Shown here: positions 1-8,087 of the stretch, one piece after another
How positions within the stretch are numbered: position 1 is the first letter of the stretch
Layout: the number at the start of each line of letters is the position of its first letter
Source: Bacteroidia bacterium
Lineage (GTDB): Bacteria > Bacteroidota > Bacteroidia > Flavobacteriales > Flavobacteriaceae
DNA length: 64,000 bases
Direction of reading: 5' to 3'
Assembly (NCBI GenBank): GCA_030431055.1
Contig: JAUIJA010000001.1
Coordinates: 682,001 to 746,000 of the forward strand
Program-made: the position numbers and the translations under genes
The notes under the pieces: generated by a model
What the model saw: the letters and a program-made list of their open reading frames with translations, nothing else
Told to the model about the DNA's origin: nothing
The model's database searches: none

Positions 1-464
1 TTTTTACGGGAGTTTATTTTGCTAAATTTTTAGACAGTCATCCCGGAGTTAGTAACACTTTAAAAAAATTCGGAACGGTAATTTTTGTGTTGTTAACGAT
101 TGCCTTTTTGTATAATGGTTTCCGAGTAAAAAAACCTAAAAAAGATGTACAAATAAAATCAAAGCAAAATCGATATGTTTATGGTTTAATGATGGCGAGC
201 TTTAATATGTTTGCTATTCCTTTTTTTGCTATTTCAAGTTTAACACTGGCTTCAAAAGATCTTTTTGATTTTTCACTTACTTCAATCATATTGTTTTCAG
301 TTGGAGCAGTTTTAGGAACATTTACTGTTTTTTACAGTTATGCTATTTTCTTCAAGAAGATTGAAAACAAGGTTGAAGTGTTAATCAATAATATTTACTT
401 CATTTTAGCGGCTTTTACTGGAACAGTAGCAATTATGTCGATTTATAGATTAATTCAAGGGTAA
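1..464 (+). CDS. LysE family transporter (5'-truncated by window edge)
   Basis: The reading frame is open from base 3, so the gene starts outside the window and only about 153 C-terminal residues are seen. They contain several hydrophobic segments (one near the left edge, three more after a lysine-rich loop around KKPKKD), consistent with an inner-membrane protein. Composition and the two-gene arrangement with an MGMT-like protein resemble LysE/RhtB-type amino-acid exporters of Flavobacterium. The GTG at 87 is an internal codon and not a convincing start, because the frame continues upstream. Substrate unknown. The stop lies two bases before the next gene's start, so the two are probably cotranscribed. 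Confidence 0.6.
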   Translation, partial: FTGVYFAKFLDSHPGVSNTLKKFGTVIFVLLTIAFLYNGFRVKKPKKDVQIKSKQNRYVYGLMMASFNMFAIPFFAISSLTLASKDLFDFSLTSIILFSVGAVLGTFTVFYSYAIFFKKIENKVEVLINNIYFILAAFTGTVAIMSIYRLIQG

Positions 465-466
465 TT

Positions 467-796
467 TTGAGCGAAAAAAATAAAGATAATTTTTTTGAAA
501 GGGTTTACGAAGTTGTTCGCCAAATTCCGCACGGAAAAGTTACTTCATATGGAGCAATTGCAAAAGCTATTGGTTCGCCACAATCTTCAAGAATGGTTGG
601 TTACGCAATGAATGCTTCGCATAATATGGAAGATGTTCCAGCACATCGCGTAGTGAATAGAAATGGAGTTTTAACAGGTAAATTTCATTTCGACGGAACA
701 AATTTAATGCAACAATTACTAGAAGCCGAAGGTGTAAAAGTTGAAGAAAATAAAATTTTAAATTTCAAAGAACATTTTTGGGAACCCGAATTTTAA
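467..796 (+). CDS. Alkyltransferase-like (ATL) / MGMT-family DNA-binding protein
   Basis: This 109-residue protein consists of only the DNA-binding domain of O6-alkylguanine-DNA alkyltransferases: RQIPHGKVTSYGAIAKAIG, then a helix with the arginine-finger region SSRMVGYAM, then PAHRVVNRNG. In true alkyltransferases the active site is PCHRV. Here the cysteine is alanine, so the protein cannot accept an alkyl group. By family knowledge such ATL proteins bind O6-alkylguanine and flag it for nucleotide excision repair. The start is a TTG at 467, two bases after the upstream stop; no ATG gives a better match to the family's N terminus. Probably cotranscribed with the LysE-like gene. Confidence 0.85.
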   Translation: MSEKNKDNFFERVYEVVRQIPHGKVTSYGAIAKAIGSPQSSRMVGYAMNASHNMEDVPAHRVVNRNGVLTGKFHFDGTNLMQQLLEAEGVKVEENKILNFKEHFWEPEF

Positions 797-846
797 GAGC
801 AAAATTAACCATAGATTTAACCAATTTAACTATAAGAAAACTTTCG

Positions 847-870
847 ACTTTTCACTTTTGACTTTTGACT
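847..870 (+). repeat. TTTTGACT-type short tandem repeat, copy 1
   Basis: About three units of a CTTTTGA heptamer lie in the spacer before mrp. A 22/24 match occurs inside polA at 61037-61060. One TTG of this copy (858-860) is correctly placed to act as the -33 element of the mrp promoter. Confidence 0.75.
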
Positions 871-887
871 AATTCAAAGTATATTTG
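858..887 (+). promoter_or_regulatory. Bacteroidota-type promoter of the mrp-nifU pair
   Basis: TTG at 858-860, a 19-base spacer and TATATTTG at 880-887 match the flavobacterial consensus TTG/TAnnTTTG. It lies 88 bases before the mrp start. The TTG is part of the TTTTGACT repeat. Confidence 0.65.
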
Positions 888-974
888 TAATTCAGAATAA
901 ATATAAATAAAATACTAAAAATCTCTTGATTTAGAAGATATTAGTGTTCTAAAAATACAAAAACTCGTATCGAG

Positions 975-2117
975 ATGAAGTTAGATAGAAAAGAAATCCT
1001 AAAAGCATTAGAATCAATTTCTGTTGCAGGTGAAGGGAAAAATATGGTGGAAAGTGGAGCAGTGCAAAATGTAATGACTTTTGGAGATGAAGTTGTTGTT
1101 GATTTGCTTTTAAGTACACCGGCTTTACATATTAAAAAACGTGCTGAAGTAGATATTATGAAAGTAATACACGAAAAAGTGTATGAAAAAGCAAAAGTAA
1201 AAGTTAATATAAAAGTTGAGGCACCTGCTAAAGAAGAAAATCCTAATCAAATTAAAGGAAAGTCAATCCCAGGAATTAAAAATATTATAGCGGTTTCTTC
1301 AGGAAAAGGTGGTGTAGGAAAATCTACAATTACTGCAAATTTAGCAGTAGCTTTAGCAAAAATGGGCTTTAAAGTTGGAGTTTTAGATGCTGATATTTAC
1401 GGACCATCAATGCCGATAATGTTTGATGTCGAACAAGCAAAACCTGTATCTGTTGATGTTGATGGAAAATCTAAGATGCAACCTGTTCAAGGTTATGGTG
1501 TTGAAATTTTATCTATCGGGTTTTTTACAAAACCAGATCAAGCAGTAATTTGGCGTGGACCAATGGCTGCAAAAGCATTAAACCAAATGATTTTTGACGC
1601 AAATTGGGGTGAAATCGACTTTATGTTGATTGATTTACCACCAGGAACAGGAGATATTCATTTGTCAATTATGCAATCATTACCGTTAACAGGTGCAGTT
1701 GTCGTAAGTACACCTCAGGCTGTTGCTTTGGCTGATGCGAAAAAAGGAGTTGCAATGTTCCAAAATGAAAGCATTAATGTTCCAGTTATTGGAATCATTG
1801 AAAACATGGCATATTTTACTCCAGAAGAATTACCAAATAACAAATATTATATATTTGGTCAAGAAGGAGCAAGAAATTTAGCAGCTGATTTAGATGTACC
1901 GTTCTTAGGAGAAGTGCCATTAGTGCAAAGTATTAGAGAAGCAGGAGATTATGGTCGTCCAGCAGCATTACAAACAGCAACTCCGTTGGAAAAATCTTTT
2001 GAAGATTTAGCAAGAAATGTAGTAGAAGAGACTGTAAAACGAAATGAAGATTTACCACCAACAGAAGCAATAAAAATAACAACTATGGCTGGTTGCTCAG
2101 CTGTTAAAGGAAAATAG
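975..2117 (+). CDS. mrp: Mrp/NBP35 family iron-sulfur cluster carrier ATPase
   Basis: 380 residues. The N-terminal ~95 residues form a MIP18/DUF59-like domain, followed by a deviant Walker A P-loop (SSGKGGVGKSTITANLA), LDADIYGPSMP, and LIDLPPGTGDIHLS. These are the signatures of Mrp/ApbC proteins, cytosolic P-loop ATPases that carry or transfer Fe-S clusters to apoproteins. The CxxC normally found after the IENM motif is absent: this copy reads IENMAYFTPEELPNNKYYIF. The only cysteine seen in the long form is near the C terminus (MAGCSAVKGK). A NifU-like gene follows two bases after the stop, which supports an Fe-S role. ATG start 88 bases after a good promoter. Confidence 0.92.
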   Translation: MKLDRKEILKALESISVAGEGKNMVESGAVQNVMTFGDEVVVDLLLSTPALHIKKRAEVDIMKVIHEKVYEKAKVKVNIKVEAPAKEENPNQIKGKSIPGIKNIIAVSSGKGGVGKSTITANLAVALAKMGFKVGVLDADIYGPSMPIMFDVEQAKPVSVDVDGKSKMQPVQGYGVEILSIGFFTKPDQAVIWRGPMAAKALNQMIFDANWGEIDFMLIDLPPGTGDIHLSIMQSLPLTGAVVVSTPQAVALADAKKGVAMFQNESINVPVIGIIENMAYFTPEELPNNKYYIFGQEGARNLAADLDVPFLGEVPLVQSIREAGDYGRPAALQTATPLEKSFEDLARNVVEETVKRNEDLPPTEAIKITTMAGCSAVKGK

Positions 2118-2119
2118 TT

Positions 2120-2359
2120 ATGACAACAGAAGAAATTAAAGAAAATATAGAAAAAGCATTAGGTGAAATTCGTCCCTTTCTTAATTCAGATGGTGGAGAT
2201 ATTAGTTTGATTGAGATTATCGACGATAAGCATGTAAAAGTTCGTTTAGAAGGTGCTTGTACAAGTTGTAATCTAAGTGTAAGTACAATGAAAGCTGGTG
2301 TAGAAACAACTATTAAAAAATACGTACCACAAATTGAAACGGTTGAGAATGTTGAATAA
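2120..2359 (+). CDS. NifU-like iron-sulfur scaffold protein (NifU C-terminal domain)
   Basis: 79 residues made only of the NifU C-terminal domain. It starts with IEKALGEIRPFLNSDGGDI and carries the conserved cluster-binding CxxC in GACTSCNLS, with the usual following segment STMKAGVETTIKKYVP. Such stand-alone Nfu proteins hold a bridging [4Fe-4S] cluster and donate it to targets. The gene starts two bases after the mrp stop, so scaffold and carrier are almost certainly made from one transcript. Length and motif order are normal for the family. Confidence 0.92.
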   Translation: MTTEEIKENIEKALGEIRPFLNSDGGDISLIEIIDDKHVKVRLEGACTSCNLSVSTMKAGVETTIKKYVPQIETVENVE

Positions 2360-2434
2360 TTTTAAACGTGATAAATATCACAAAATAAATTATTTAAATT
2401 ACTGAAATTTGTACTTAACAAATAGAATTTCAAA

Positions 2435-3493
2435 ATGATAGAAACGGATATACTAATAATAGGAGCTGGTCCTACAGGACTTTTTACTGTTTTTGAAGCA
2501 GGTTTGTTACAAATGAAGTGTCACATTATTGATGCACTACCACAACCAGGAGGTCAGTTGGCAGAATTATACCCTAAAAAGCCAATATTTGATATTCCAG
2601 GTTATCCAGAAGTTTTAGCGGGAGATTTAGTAACCAACTTAATGGAGCAAATTAAGCAGTTTCAGCCTGGTTTTACATTAGGAGAAACAGCAGAAACAAT
2701 AGAAAAGCTTGAAGACGGAACTTTTTTAGTAACTACAAGAGAAGGAACACCGCACAAAGCTAAAGCTATAGCTATTGCAGGAGGCTTAGGAACTTTTGAA
2801 CCACGTAAACCATTGTTGAAGGATATTGAATTTTACGAAAAAGAAGATAGAGGTGTCGATTACTTTGTTAAAGATCCTGAAAAATATCGCGGTAAAAATA
2901 TTGTAATTGCTGGCGGTGGAGATTCAGCATTAGATTGGTCTATTTTCTTATCAAATGTTGCCAACTCGGTTACTTTAGTTCATAGAAGAAATGAATTCCG
3001 TGGTGCTTTAGATTCAGTAGAAAAAGTAAAAGAACTTAAAGATGCTGGTAAAATTACATTGGTAACTCCAGCAGAAGTTGTTGGATTTAATGGTAGTGAG
3101 AGAATTACAGCTGTAGATATTGAAAGAAATGGTGCTCGAATTAAAGTAGAATGCGATTATTTTATTCCATTATTTGGTTTAACACCTAAGTTAGGTCCAA
3201 TTGCAAACTGGGGATTAGAAATCGAAAAAAACGCGATCAAAGTAAATAATGCTTTAGATTACCAAACGAATGTTGAAGGAATTTATGCCATTGGCGATGT
3301 AAACACTTATCCTGGTAAATTGAAGTTGATTTTATGTGGTTTTCACGAAGCTACATTAATGTGTCAAAGTGTTTACAACAAACTGAATCCAGGAAAACGA
3401 TATGTGTTAAAATATACAACTGTTTCTGGAATTAATGGTTTTGATGGTACACGAAAAGAAGCTGAAAAAGCAGTTGTAAAATCGATAGACTAA
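2435..3493 (+). CDS. Ferredoxin--NADP(+) reductase, thioredoxin-reductase-like type
   Basis: 352-residue flavoprotein. The FAD-binding Rossmann motif is at the N terminus (DILIIGAGPTGLFTVFEAG), the NADPH-binding motif is IVIAGGGDSALDWSIFL around residue 155, and the C-terminal FAD motif is GIYAIGDVNTYPGKLKLI. It lacks the redox CxxC of thioredoxin reductase, which fits the YumC-type ferredoxin:NADP reductases that shuttle electrons between NADPH and ferredoxin. The stop overlaps the start of a [2Fe-2S] ferredoxin gene (TAATG), so enzyme and probable redox partner are translationally coupled. Start: ATG at 2435. Confidence 0.88.
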   Translation: MIETDILIIGAGPTGLFTVFEAGLLQMKCHIIDALPQPGGQLAELYPKKPIFDIPGYPEVLAGDLVTNLMEQIKQFQPGFTLGETAETIEKLEDGTFLVTTREGTPHKAKAIAIAGGLGTFEPRKPLLKDIEFYEKEDRGVDYFVKDPEKYRGKNIVIAGGGDSALDWSIFLSNVANSVTLVHRRNEFRGALDSVEKVKELKDAGKITLVTPAEVVGFNGSERITAVDIERNGARIKVECDYFIPLFGLTPKLGPIANWGLEIEKNAIKVNNALDYQTNVEGIYAIGDVNTYPGKLKLILCGFHEATLMCQSVYNKLNPGKRYVLKYTTVSGINGFDGTRKEAEKAVVKSID

Positions 3494-3825
3494 TGGCTCA
3501 AGACGTTACAATAAAAATTACAGATAGAAATGGAGAAACTCATGAAGTATTAGCTCCTACGGATATGAATATGAACCTTATGGAGTTAATTCGTTCTTAT
3601 GAATTAGCCGAAGAAGGGACTTTGGGTATTTGTGGTGGAATGGCTATGTGTGCTTCCTGCCAAGTTTATATTTTAAATGATGTAGTTCCTATTGATAGAA
3701 ACCCAGATGAAGATGCTATGCTAGACGAAGCCTATCATGTTCAAGAAAATAGCCGATTAGGTTGTCAAATTCATATTTCTGAAGAGCTAGAAGGTTTAGC
3801 AATACAAATTGCACCAGAACAATAA
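3493..3825 (+). CDS. [2Fe-2S] ferredoxin, adrenodoxin-like
   Basis: 110 residues. Cluster ligands are visible as Cys47, Cys53 and Cys56 (GICGGMAMCASCQ, the C-x5-C-x2-C pattern) and a fourth cysteine in RLGCQI near residue 92. This is the vertebrate/adrenodoxin-type plant-ferredoxin fold that carries single electrons. The ATG overlaps the stop of the upstream ferredoxin-NADP reductase, its likely electron donor. The final acceptor cannot be read from the context; the Mrp/NifU genes upstream make Fe-S assembly a possibility. Confidence 0.9.
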   Translation: MAQDVTIKITDRNGETHEVLAPTDMNMNLMELIRSYELAEEGTLGICGGMAMCASCQVYILNDVVPIDRNPDEDAMLDEAYHVQENSRLGCQIHISEELEGLAIQIAPEQ

Positions 3826-3855
3826 AAAAAGCGAAGTTTAAACTTCGCTTTTTTA
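3824..3855. terminator. Bidirectional intrinsic terminator
   Basis: A near-perfect palindrome (AAAAGCGAAGTTT / AAACTTCGCTTTT) flanked by A and T runs separates the convergent ferredoxin and PepSY-reductase genes and ends transcripts from both sides. Confidence 0.85.
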
Positions 3856-6060
3856 ATACGTATCAAACTGAATGTTTCCTTTTGCCATCCATTCTTCGCA
3901 AAAAGGAAAATCATTTTCTTTAGCATATTGGTTTAAAATAGCTAAAACATCTTCTTGCATGTGCATCGAACCACAAATCATAAGCGATCCGCCATTGTTT
4001 AAACGTTCAGTGATATTTGCTTTTTCATTTTCAACTACATCTTGTAAATAGTTAAATTCAGAATCGTCTCGAGAAAAACTAAACTTTAATTCGGTTAAAT
4101 AATTTTCGGTGATATGGTTTTGGTACAATTGCCAAGACGCTTTTGTTCGTCCGCCCCAATATAAATAGTTTTGATGTGAATTTTGAGAATGAATCATTCC
4201 TAGAAACGGTGCAATTCCTGTTCCATTAGCTATAAAAGTTACTGATTTAGCCGAAGTATTCAAATGAAAATGAGTATTTGGTTTTATAAAACCTTTTACT
4301 TTTTTTCCAATGTTTATCGAATTCAGGTAATTAGAACAAAGCCCTTTTTCGTGTAATTTAATAGCTAAAATAATTGCTCCTTTTTCGGTTTTGCCAATAG
4401 AATACAAACGTTCCACTTTTTCATTTGGAGGGAAAACACCTAATAAATCACCCGATTGAAATAGAATGTTCTTGTTATTGGGTTGTAATATTAATGTAAA
4501 TGTTTCGCCAAATTCGTCTTTATACGTCTCTTTTGAGATTACTGTAAACGAATGTAATTTTGGCTTTTTCTTCTCAACATTTTCTGGAATAACCGTTTTA
4601 AAATTTAAGTTAGTATTCCAAGTTTTCCACCAATTTTTAAAAGCATCAGAAGATTGATTGTCAATAAGTGAAATAGGAGTTACAGAACTTAAATTTTCAT
4701 ATTGACTAAAAAGCGATTGAATTTCTATCGCAAACTGACAAAAATCGGGATATTGAGATGAACCAAAGCCAACAATCGAGAAGTTTACACTTTTGTTAAT
4801 CGGATTTTTTTTGAACTTTTCAATGAAATGTTGGCCATTATGTGGCGCTTCGCCTCGTCCATACGTTGCTGTAAAAATCACTAAAGTTTTTAATTCTGGA
4901 AAATCTTGATAGTCATTTAAAGTGGTGAAAAATACTTTTTTTCCGGTGTTTAAAACCGATTTAAAGAAAAGCGTAGCAAAATGTTGTGTACTTCCGCTTT
5001 CAGAACCATATAAAATGACAATTTCGGCATCTTTTGCGGTGTATTTATTTTTAATTTTTCGTTTGAATCTTGGCAATGCCATTTGCGTTCCGGAAATTAT
5101 GAAATACAAAATGCTAAATCCAGAAAGTACTAAAATGATACTCCAAAAAATAGAACCTTTTCCCGTGTGTAGAAATAAATTCCAATCGTATAAAATGTTG
5201 TTTGTTGCAAGATTTTCTGCACGAACAATTTGCCCTGTAAATTGATGAATGTGAAGTTTTTCGACATTGGTTGTTAAAATAAAATACTCTTCTTCGTCTT
5301 CCATAAAAGGAAATTCTAACGATTTTATTTCGGCTAAAGAATAGTTGTTAAAAACTTCAAATTCGTTTATGTTTTTATTTTCAAGCGTTTGGTTCACTGA
5401 AAATTCTTGCTGTTTAGTTTCGGTAAATGAAAGATATTCAAACCGAATTAAGAAAAGAATAATTGCACTTAGCGAAACAATTAAAAGCGGAAAAAGCATC
5501 CATCTTCCTAAAAAAGTATGCGAAAACGATGGAAAATCTAATCGAATGATTTTGCCAAAAAAGTTTTTCCAACCGTTTTGTCTTTTGGCAATTAAAACAA
5601 TTCCAGAAAATACAATGAGAAAAAGAAAAACCGAGTTTAAACCAATAATCCATCGTCCTGTAGATTTTAAGAAAAGCGAACGGTGTAAGGAAGTTATAAA
5701 CTCAAAAAAAGCCGATTGTTTTGGAATTTCTACAACAGGTTTTCCGTTTGAAATATTAATTAGAAAATCCCCATCTACATCGTGTTCCATGCTTAAAGCT
5801 GAAACAGATATTAAATCGTCTTCGTTTCGTTTTAATTCGAAAACTTCGTCGTATTCCGATTTTAGTTTGGGAAGAATTTCGGCTAAAGTTGTGCTCTCTA
5901 ATGACGTTTTTTGACTATAATTTAGTTGTTTTTGAATAGGTTCAAAAGCTAAAATTATTCCGGTAATTGTGGCTAACAATAGGAATAAAGCAGAAGATAC
6001 AGCCAAATATAAATGACTGTATCTCCATATTTTTTTAAAAAAATCTTTAGATGTTAACAA
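3853..6060 (-). CDS. PepSY-membrane / flavodoxin / NADPH-flavin reductase fusion
   Basis: 735 residues. The N-terminal ~330 residues are a PepSY-associated membrane module with four hydrophobic segments (near residues 12-38, 135-160, 190-210 and 305-330). A flavodoxin domain follows (VILYGSESGSTQHFA), then a CysJ-like FAD/NADPH domain (FIANGTGIAPFLGMIHS, MICGSMHMQEDV). The likely role is moving electrons from cytosolic NADPH through flavins to the membrane, e.g. reduction of ferric iron or haem iron; this is inferred from architecture and from being last in a probable operon opposite a haem TonB receptor and HmuY-like gene. Start ATG is 14 bases after the DUF2271 gene. It ends at the shared terminator. 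Confidence 0.85.
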   Translation of the reverse strand: MLTSKDFFKKIWRYSHLYLAVSSALFLLLATITGIILAFEPIQKQLNYSQKTSLESTTLAEILPKLKSEYDEVFELKRNEDDLISVSALSMEHDVDGDFLINISNGKPVVEIPKQSAFFEFITSLHRSLFLKSTGRWIIGLNSVFLFLIVFSGIVLIAKRQNGWKNFFGKIIRLDFPSFSHTFLGRWMLFPLLIVSLSAIILFLIRFEYLSFTETKQQEFSVNQTLENKNINEFEVFNNYSLAEIKSLEFPFMEDEEEYFILTTNVEKLHIHQFTGQIVRAENLATNNILYDWNLFLHTGKGSIFWSIILVLSGFSILYFIISGTQMALPRFKRKIKNKYTAKDAEIVILYGSESGSTQHFATLFFKSVLNTGKKVFFTTLNDYQDFPELKTLVIFTATYGRGEAPHNGQHFIEKFKKNPINKSVNFSIVGFGSSQYPDFCQFAIEIQSLFSQYENLSSVTPISLIDNQSSDAFKNWWKTWNTNLNFKTVIPENVEKKKPKLHSFTVISKETYKDEFGETFTLILQPNNKNILFQSGDLLGVFPPNEKVERLYSIGKTEKGAIILAIKLHEKGLCSNYLNSINIGKKVKGFIKPNTHFHLNTSAKSVTFIANGTGIAPFLGMIHSQNSHQNYLYWGGRTKASWQLYQNHITENYLTELKFSFSRDDSEFNYLQDVVENEKANITERLNNGGSLMICGSMHMQEDVLAILNQYAKENDFPFCEEWMAKGNIQFDTY

Positions 6061-6074
6061 ACCAAAGGTTTTTA

Positions 6075-6572
6075 TTATTTCACTTCCAATAAACGCACGT
6101 AGCGAATGTAACCTTTTCCTTCTGGTTTGCTACTTAAGGCTTCTGTAGTTAAAGGAATTTCTAAATCGTCTTTGTGGTATTTTTGTTCTTCAACAGCAGT
6201 TTCAAAGCGAAGTTTGTAGTTGCTGTTAATCCATTTTTCGTCTAAATGAATAGTGAAAGTAGAACGCTCGCCACCAGAAATAGTTTCGCCCGAAATAGCA
6301 TCAACTTCTTTCATGTCGATGTTTTTTTGGAATTTCCACCATTCTAATAAATCGTCATACCATTCTTTATCGTCTCCTATTAATTGTAACGATTTAATAT
6401 ATTTTCCATCATTTTTTAATACCGAAACTACTAAATAAGCACCTTCGCCATGATAGTTTTTCATTTGAACCATTACTTTGTATGTTTTTTTTGCATACAC
6501 ATTATAAGCGGTAAATGATGAAACACTAATAAGTAAAGCTATAAGTAAAGTAAATAAGATTGTTTTCTTCAT
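6075..6572 (-). CDS. DUF2271 domain-containing exported protein
   Basis: 165 residues with an N-terminal signal segment (KKTILFTLLIALLISVSSF) and a body matching my memory of DUF2271 (NYHGEGAYLVVSVL, GETISGGERSTFTIHL, KGYIRYVRLLEV). Family function is not established, but DUF2271 genes commonly sit next to PepSY-type reductases and iron/haem receptors, as here. Six bases separate it from the upstream ankyrin gene and 14 from the downstream PepSY-reductase gene, so it is inside one operon. Probably periplasmic. Confidence 0.8.
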   Translation of the reverse strand: MKKTILFTLLIALLISVSSFTAYNVYAKKTYKVMVQMKNYHGEGAYLVVSVLKNDGKYIKSLQLIGDDKEWYDDLLEWWKFQKNIDMKEVDAISGETISGGERSTFTIHLDEKWINSNYKLRFETAVEEQKYHKDDLEIPLTTEALSSKPEGKGYIRYVRLLEVK

Positions 6573-6578
6573 TGTAGT

Positions 6579-8069
6579 TTAGTTTAAAAATTGTAAATCA
6601 GCTTTTTCAACTTTTAATAATTCGTTTTCTAATGCTAATGTTTTTGCATCTTCTTCGAATTCAGTTTTAATTTTTGGATTTGCACCTAATTTTACTAATT
6701 CTTTAATTGTTGCAATATCGCTCGATTTCATTGCTGCAAGATGTAATGGTGTTAATCCTTCATTGTTTTTCTGGTCGATGTTTACACCTAAACTTTTAGC
6801 TTTTTCAAATAATTTTAAATGATTTTCATTAACCAAAATATGAAAAAGAGTATTTCCGTTTTCAGAATTAATTGTTGGTTGAACTTTTTGTGAAGTCAAT
6901 AGGTTTAAAATTGATTCGAAATCTTTTTCTTTCTTGCTATTGAAATTAGCAAATAGTAAGTTGATTAACGACTCGTTATTTTGAGTTGTAATTTCAAGCT
7001 TTGCATTGTTTTTTACAAGTTTAGAAACTAGTTCGCTATCGAGATTAATTACCGCATAAGAAAGCGCTGAATAACCTTCTTTATTTTCAGCAATAGGATT
7101 TTTAGTCAATTCAAATAGCTTGTTAGCAATAGTGTTATTTCTACGTGAAATAGCTAACAAATATGGTGTTTCACCTTTGTTGTTTAAAGCGTTAACGTCG
7201 ATTCCGTTTTGAATGAAAAATTCAAAAACATCCCAATTTTGATTGCTTTGCGCTAAATAATGTAGAATGTTGTTTCCGTCTTTATTTGTTTGTTTTATGT
7301 TTAAACCAAGATTAGACAAATACTTAAAAGTTTCTAAAGTGTTCGAATGTCTTCTTGCACCTTTAGCAGCAACTAATAATGCGTTTTCGTTATTGTTGTT
7401 AATTTTTTTGTAATCAATTCCTTTTGAAACTAATTGTTGTAAAATTTCAACATTTCCTTTTGTAGCAACATTTAAGAAAAGATTATTTCCGTTTTCATCT
7501 CTTGAATCCCAAGACATTCCATTTTTTACAAAATAGTCAAGTTCATTGATGTTTTTAACAGATGGCGCAGCTATAAGTAATGCGTTTGCACCATTTCTAG
7601 TGCTATTTTTTAGTTCGAAACCTTTAGCTTTATAAAGTTCGTACAATTTCGGATTTGTATTTCCGCTAACCGCTGAAAAAGTTACAACATCAAAACCATG
7701 ATCGTCTTTCCACCTAACATCAGAACCTTTTTCAAGAAGAAACTGAACTAATTCTACATTTCCAGAATAACCTGCCCAAAGCAAATAATTTCTTCCATCA
7801 TGTGTTACTTTATCAACTTCGTTCCCTTTTAGACTAAGCAAATATTTTATAGTTTCAATTGGCGCGCGATTATTTATTGCAAAAACGACTGCATCAAAAG
7901 AAGCACGATTTTTTTCTGTTGGATTATTACCTTTAGAAATTTGTTCTTTTACTTGTTCTACACTTGGCTTTGTTACCCAAAAACTTCTATCTAAAAAAAT
8001 ATTGCTTTGCGCTTGAAGTAATGTTGAGCACGAAATCGCTAAAGCATATAGAAAAGTTTTAAAATTCAT
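6579..8069 (-). CDS. Exported ankyrin-repeat protein
   Basis: 496 residues with a signal peptide (ALAISCSTLLQAQS) followed by ankyrin repeats over nearly the whole length. Clear units are VTHDGRNYLLWAGYSGNVEL, KTNKDGNNILHYLAQ-type segments and EGLTPLHLAAMKSSDIATI. The repeats make it a periplasmic or surface protein-binding scaffold with no catalytic motif seen. It lies between DUF6607 and DUF2271 genes with short spacers (18 and 5 bases), opposite a haem-type TonB receptor. A part in haem or iron handling is therefore inferred only from context. Confidence 0.85.
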   Translation of the reverse strand: MNFKTFLYALAISCSTLLQAQSNIFLDRSFWVTKPSVEQVKEQISKGNNPTEKNRASFDAVVFAINNRAPIETIKYLLSLKGNEVDKVTHDGRNYLLWAGYSGNVELVQFLLEKGSDVRWKDDHGFDVVTFSAVSGNTNPKLYELYKAKGFELKNSTRNGANALLIAAPSVKNINELDYFVKNGMSWDSRDENGNNLFLNVATKGNVEILQQLVSKGIDYKKINNNNENALLVAAKGARRHSNTLETFKYLSNLGLNIKQTNKDGNNILHYLAQSNQNWDVFEFFIQNGIDVNALNNKGETPYLLAISRRNNTIANKLFELTKNPIAENKEGYSALSYAVINLDSELVSKLVKNNAKLEITTQNNESLINLLFANFNSKKEKDFESILNLLTSQKVQPTINSENGNTLFHILVNENHLKLFEKAKSLGVNIDQKNNEGLTPLHLAAMKSSDIATIKELVKLGANPKIKTEFEEDAKTLALENELLKVEKADLQFLN

Positions 8070-8087
8070 TGTATTAAAATTTTGAAA

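Noticed and set aside
2435..3493. Thioredoxin reductase
   Set aside because: The redox CxxC between the FAD and NADPH domains is missing and a ferredoxin gene is translationally coupled, which supports ferredoxin-NADP reductase.
5345..5914. 189-codon open frame on the plus strand
   Set aside because: It is antisense to the PepSY-reductase gene, whose domains are clear; the frame has no recognisable motif and arises from base composition.
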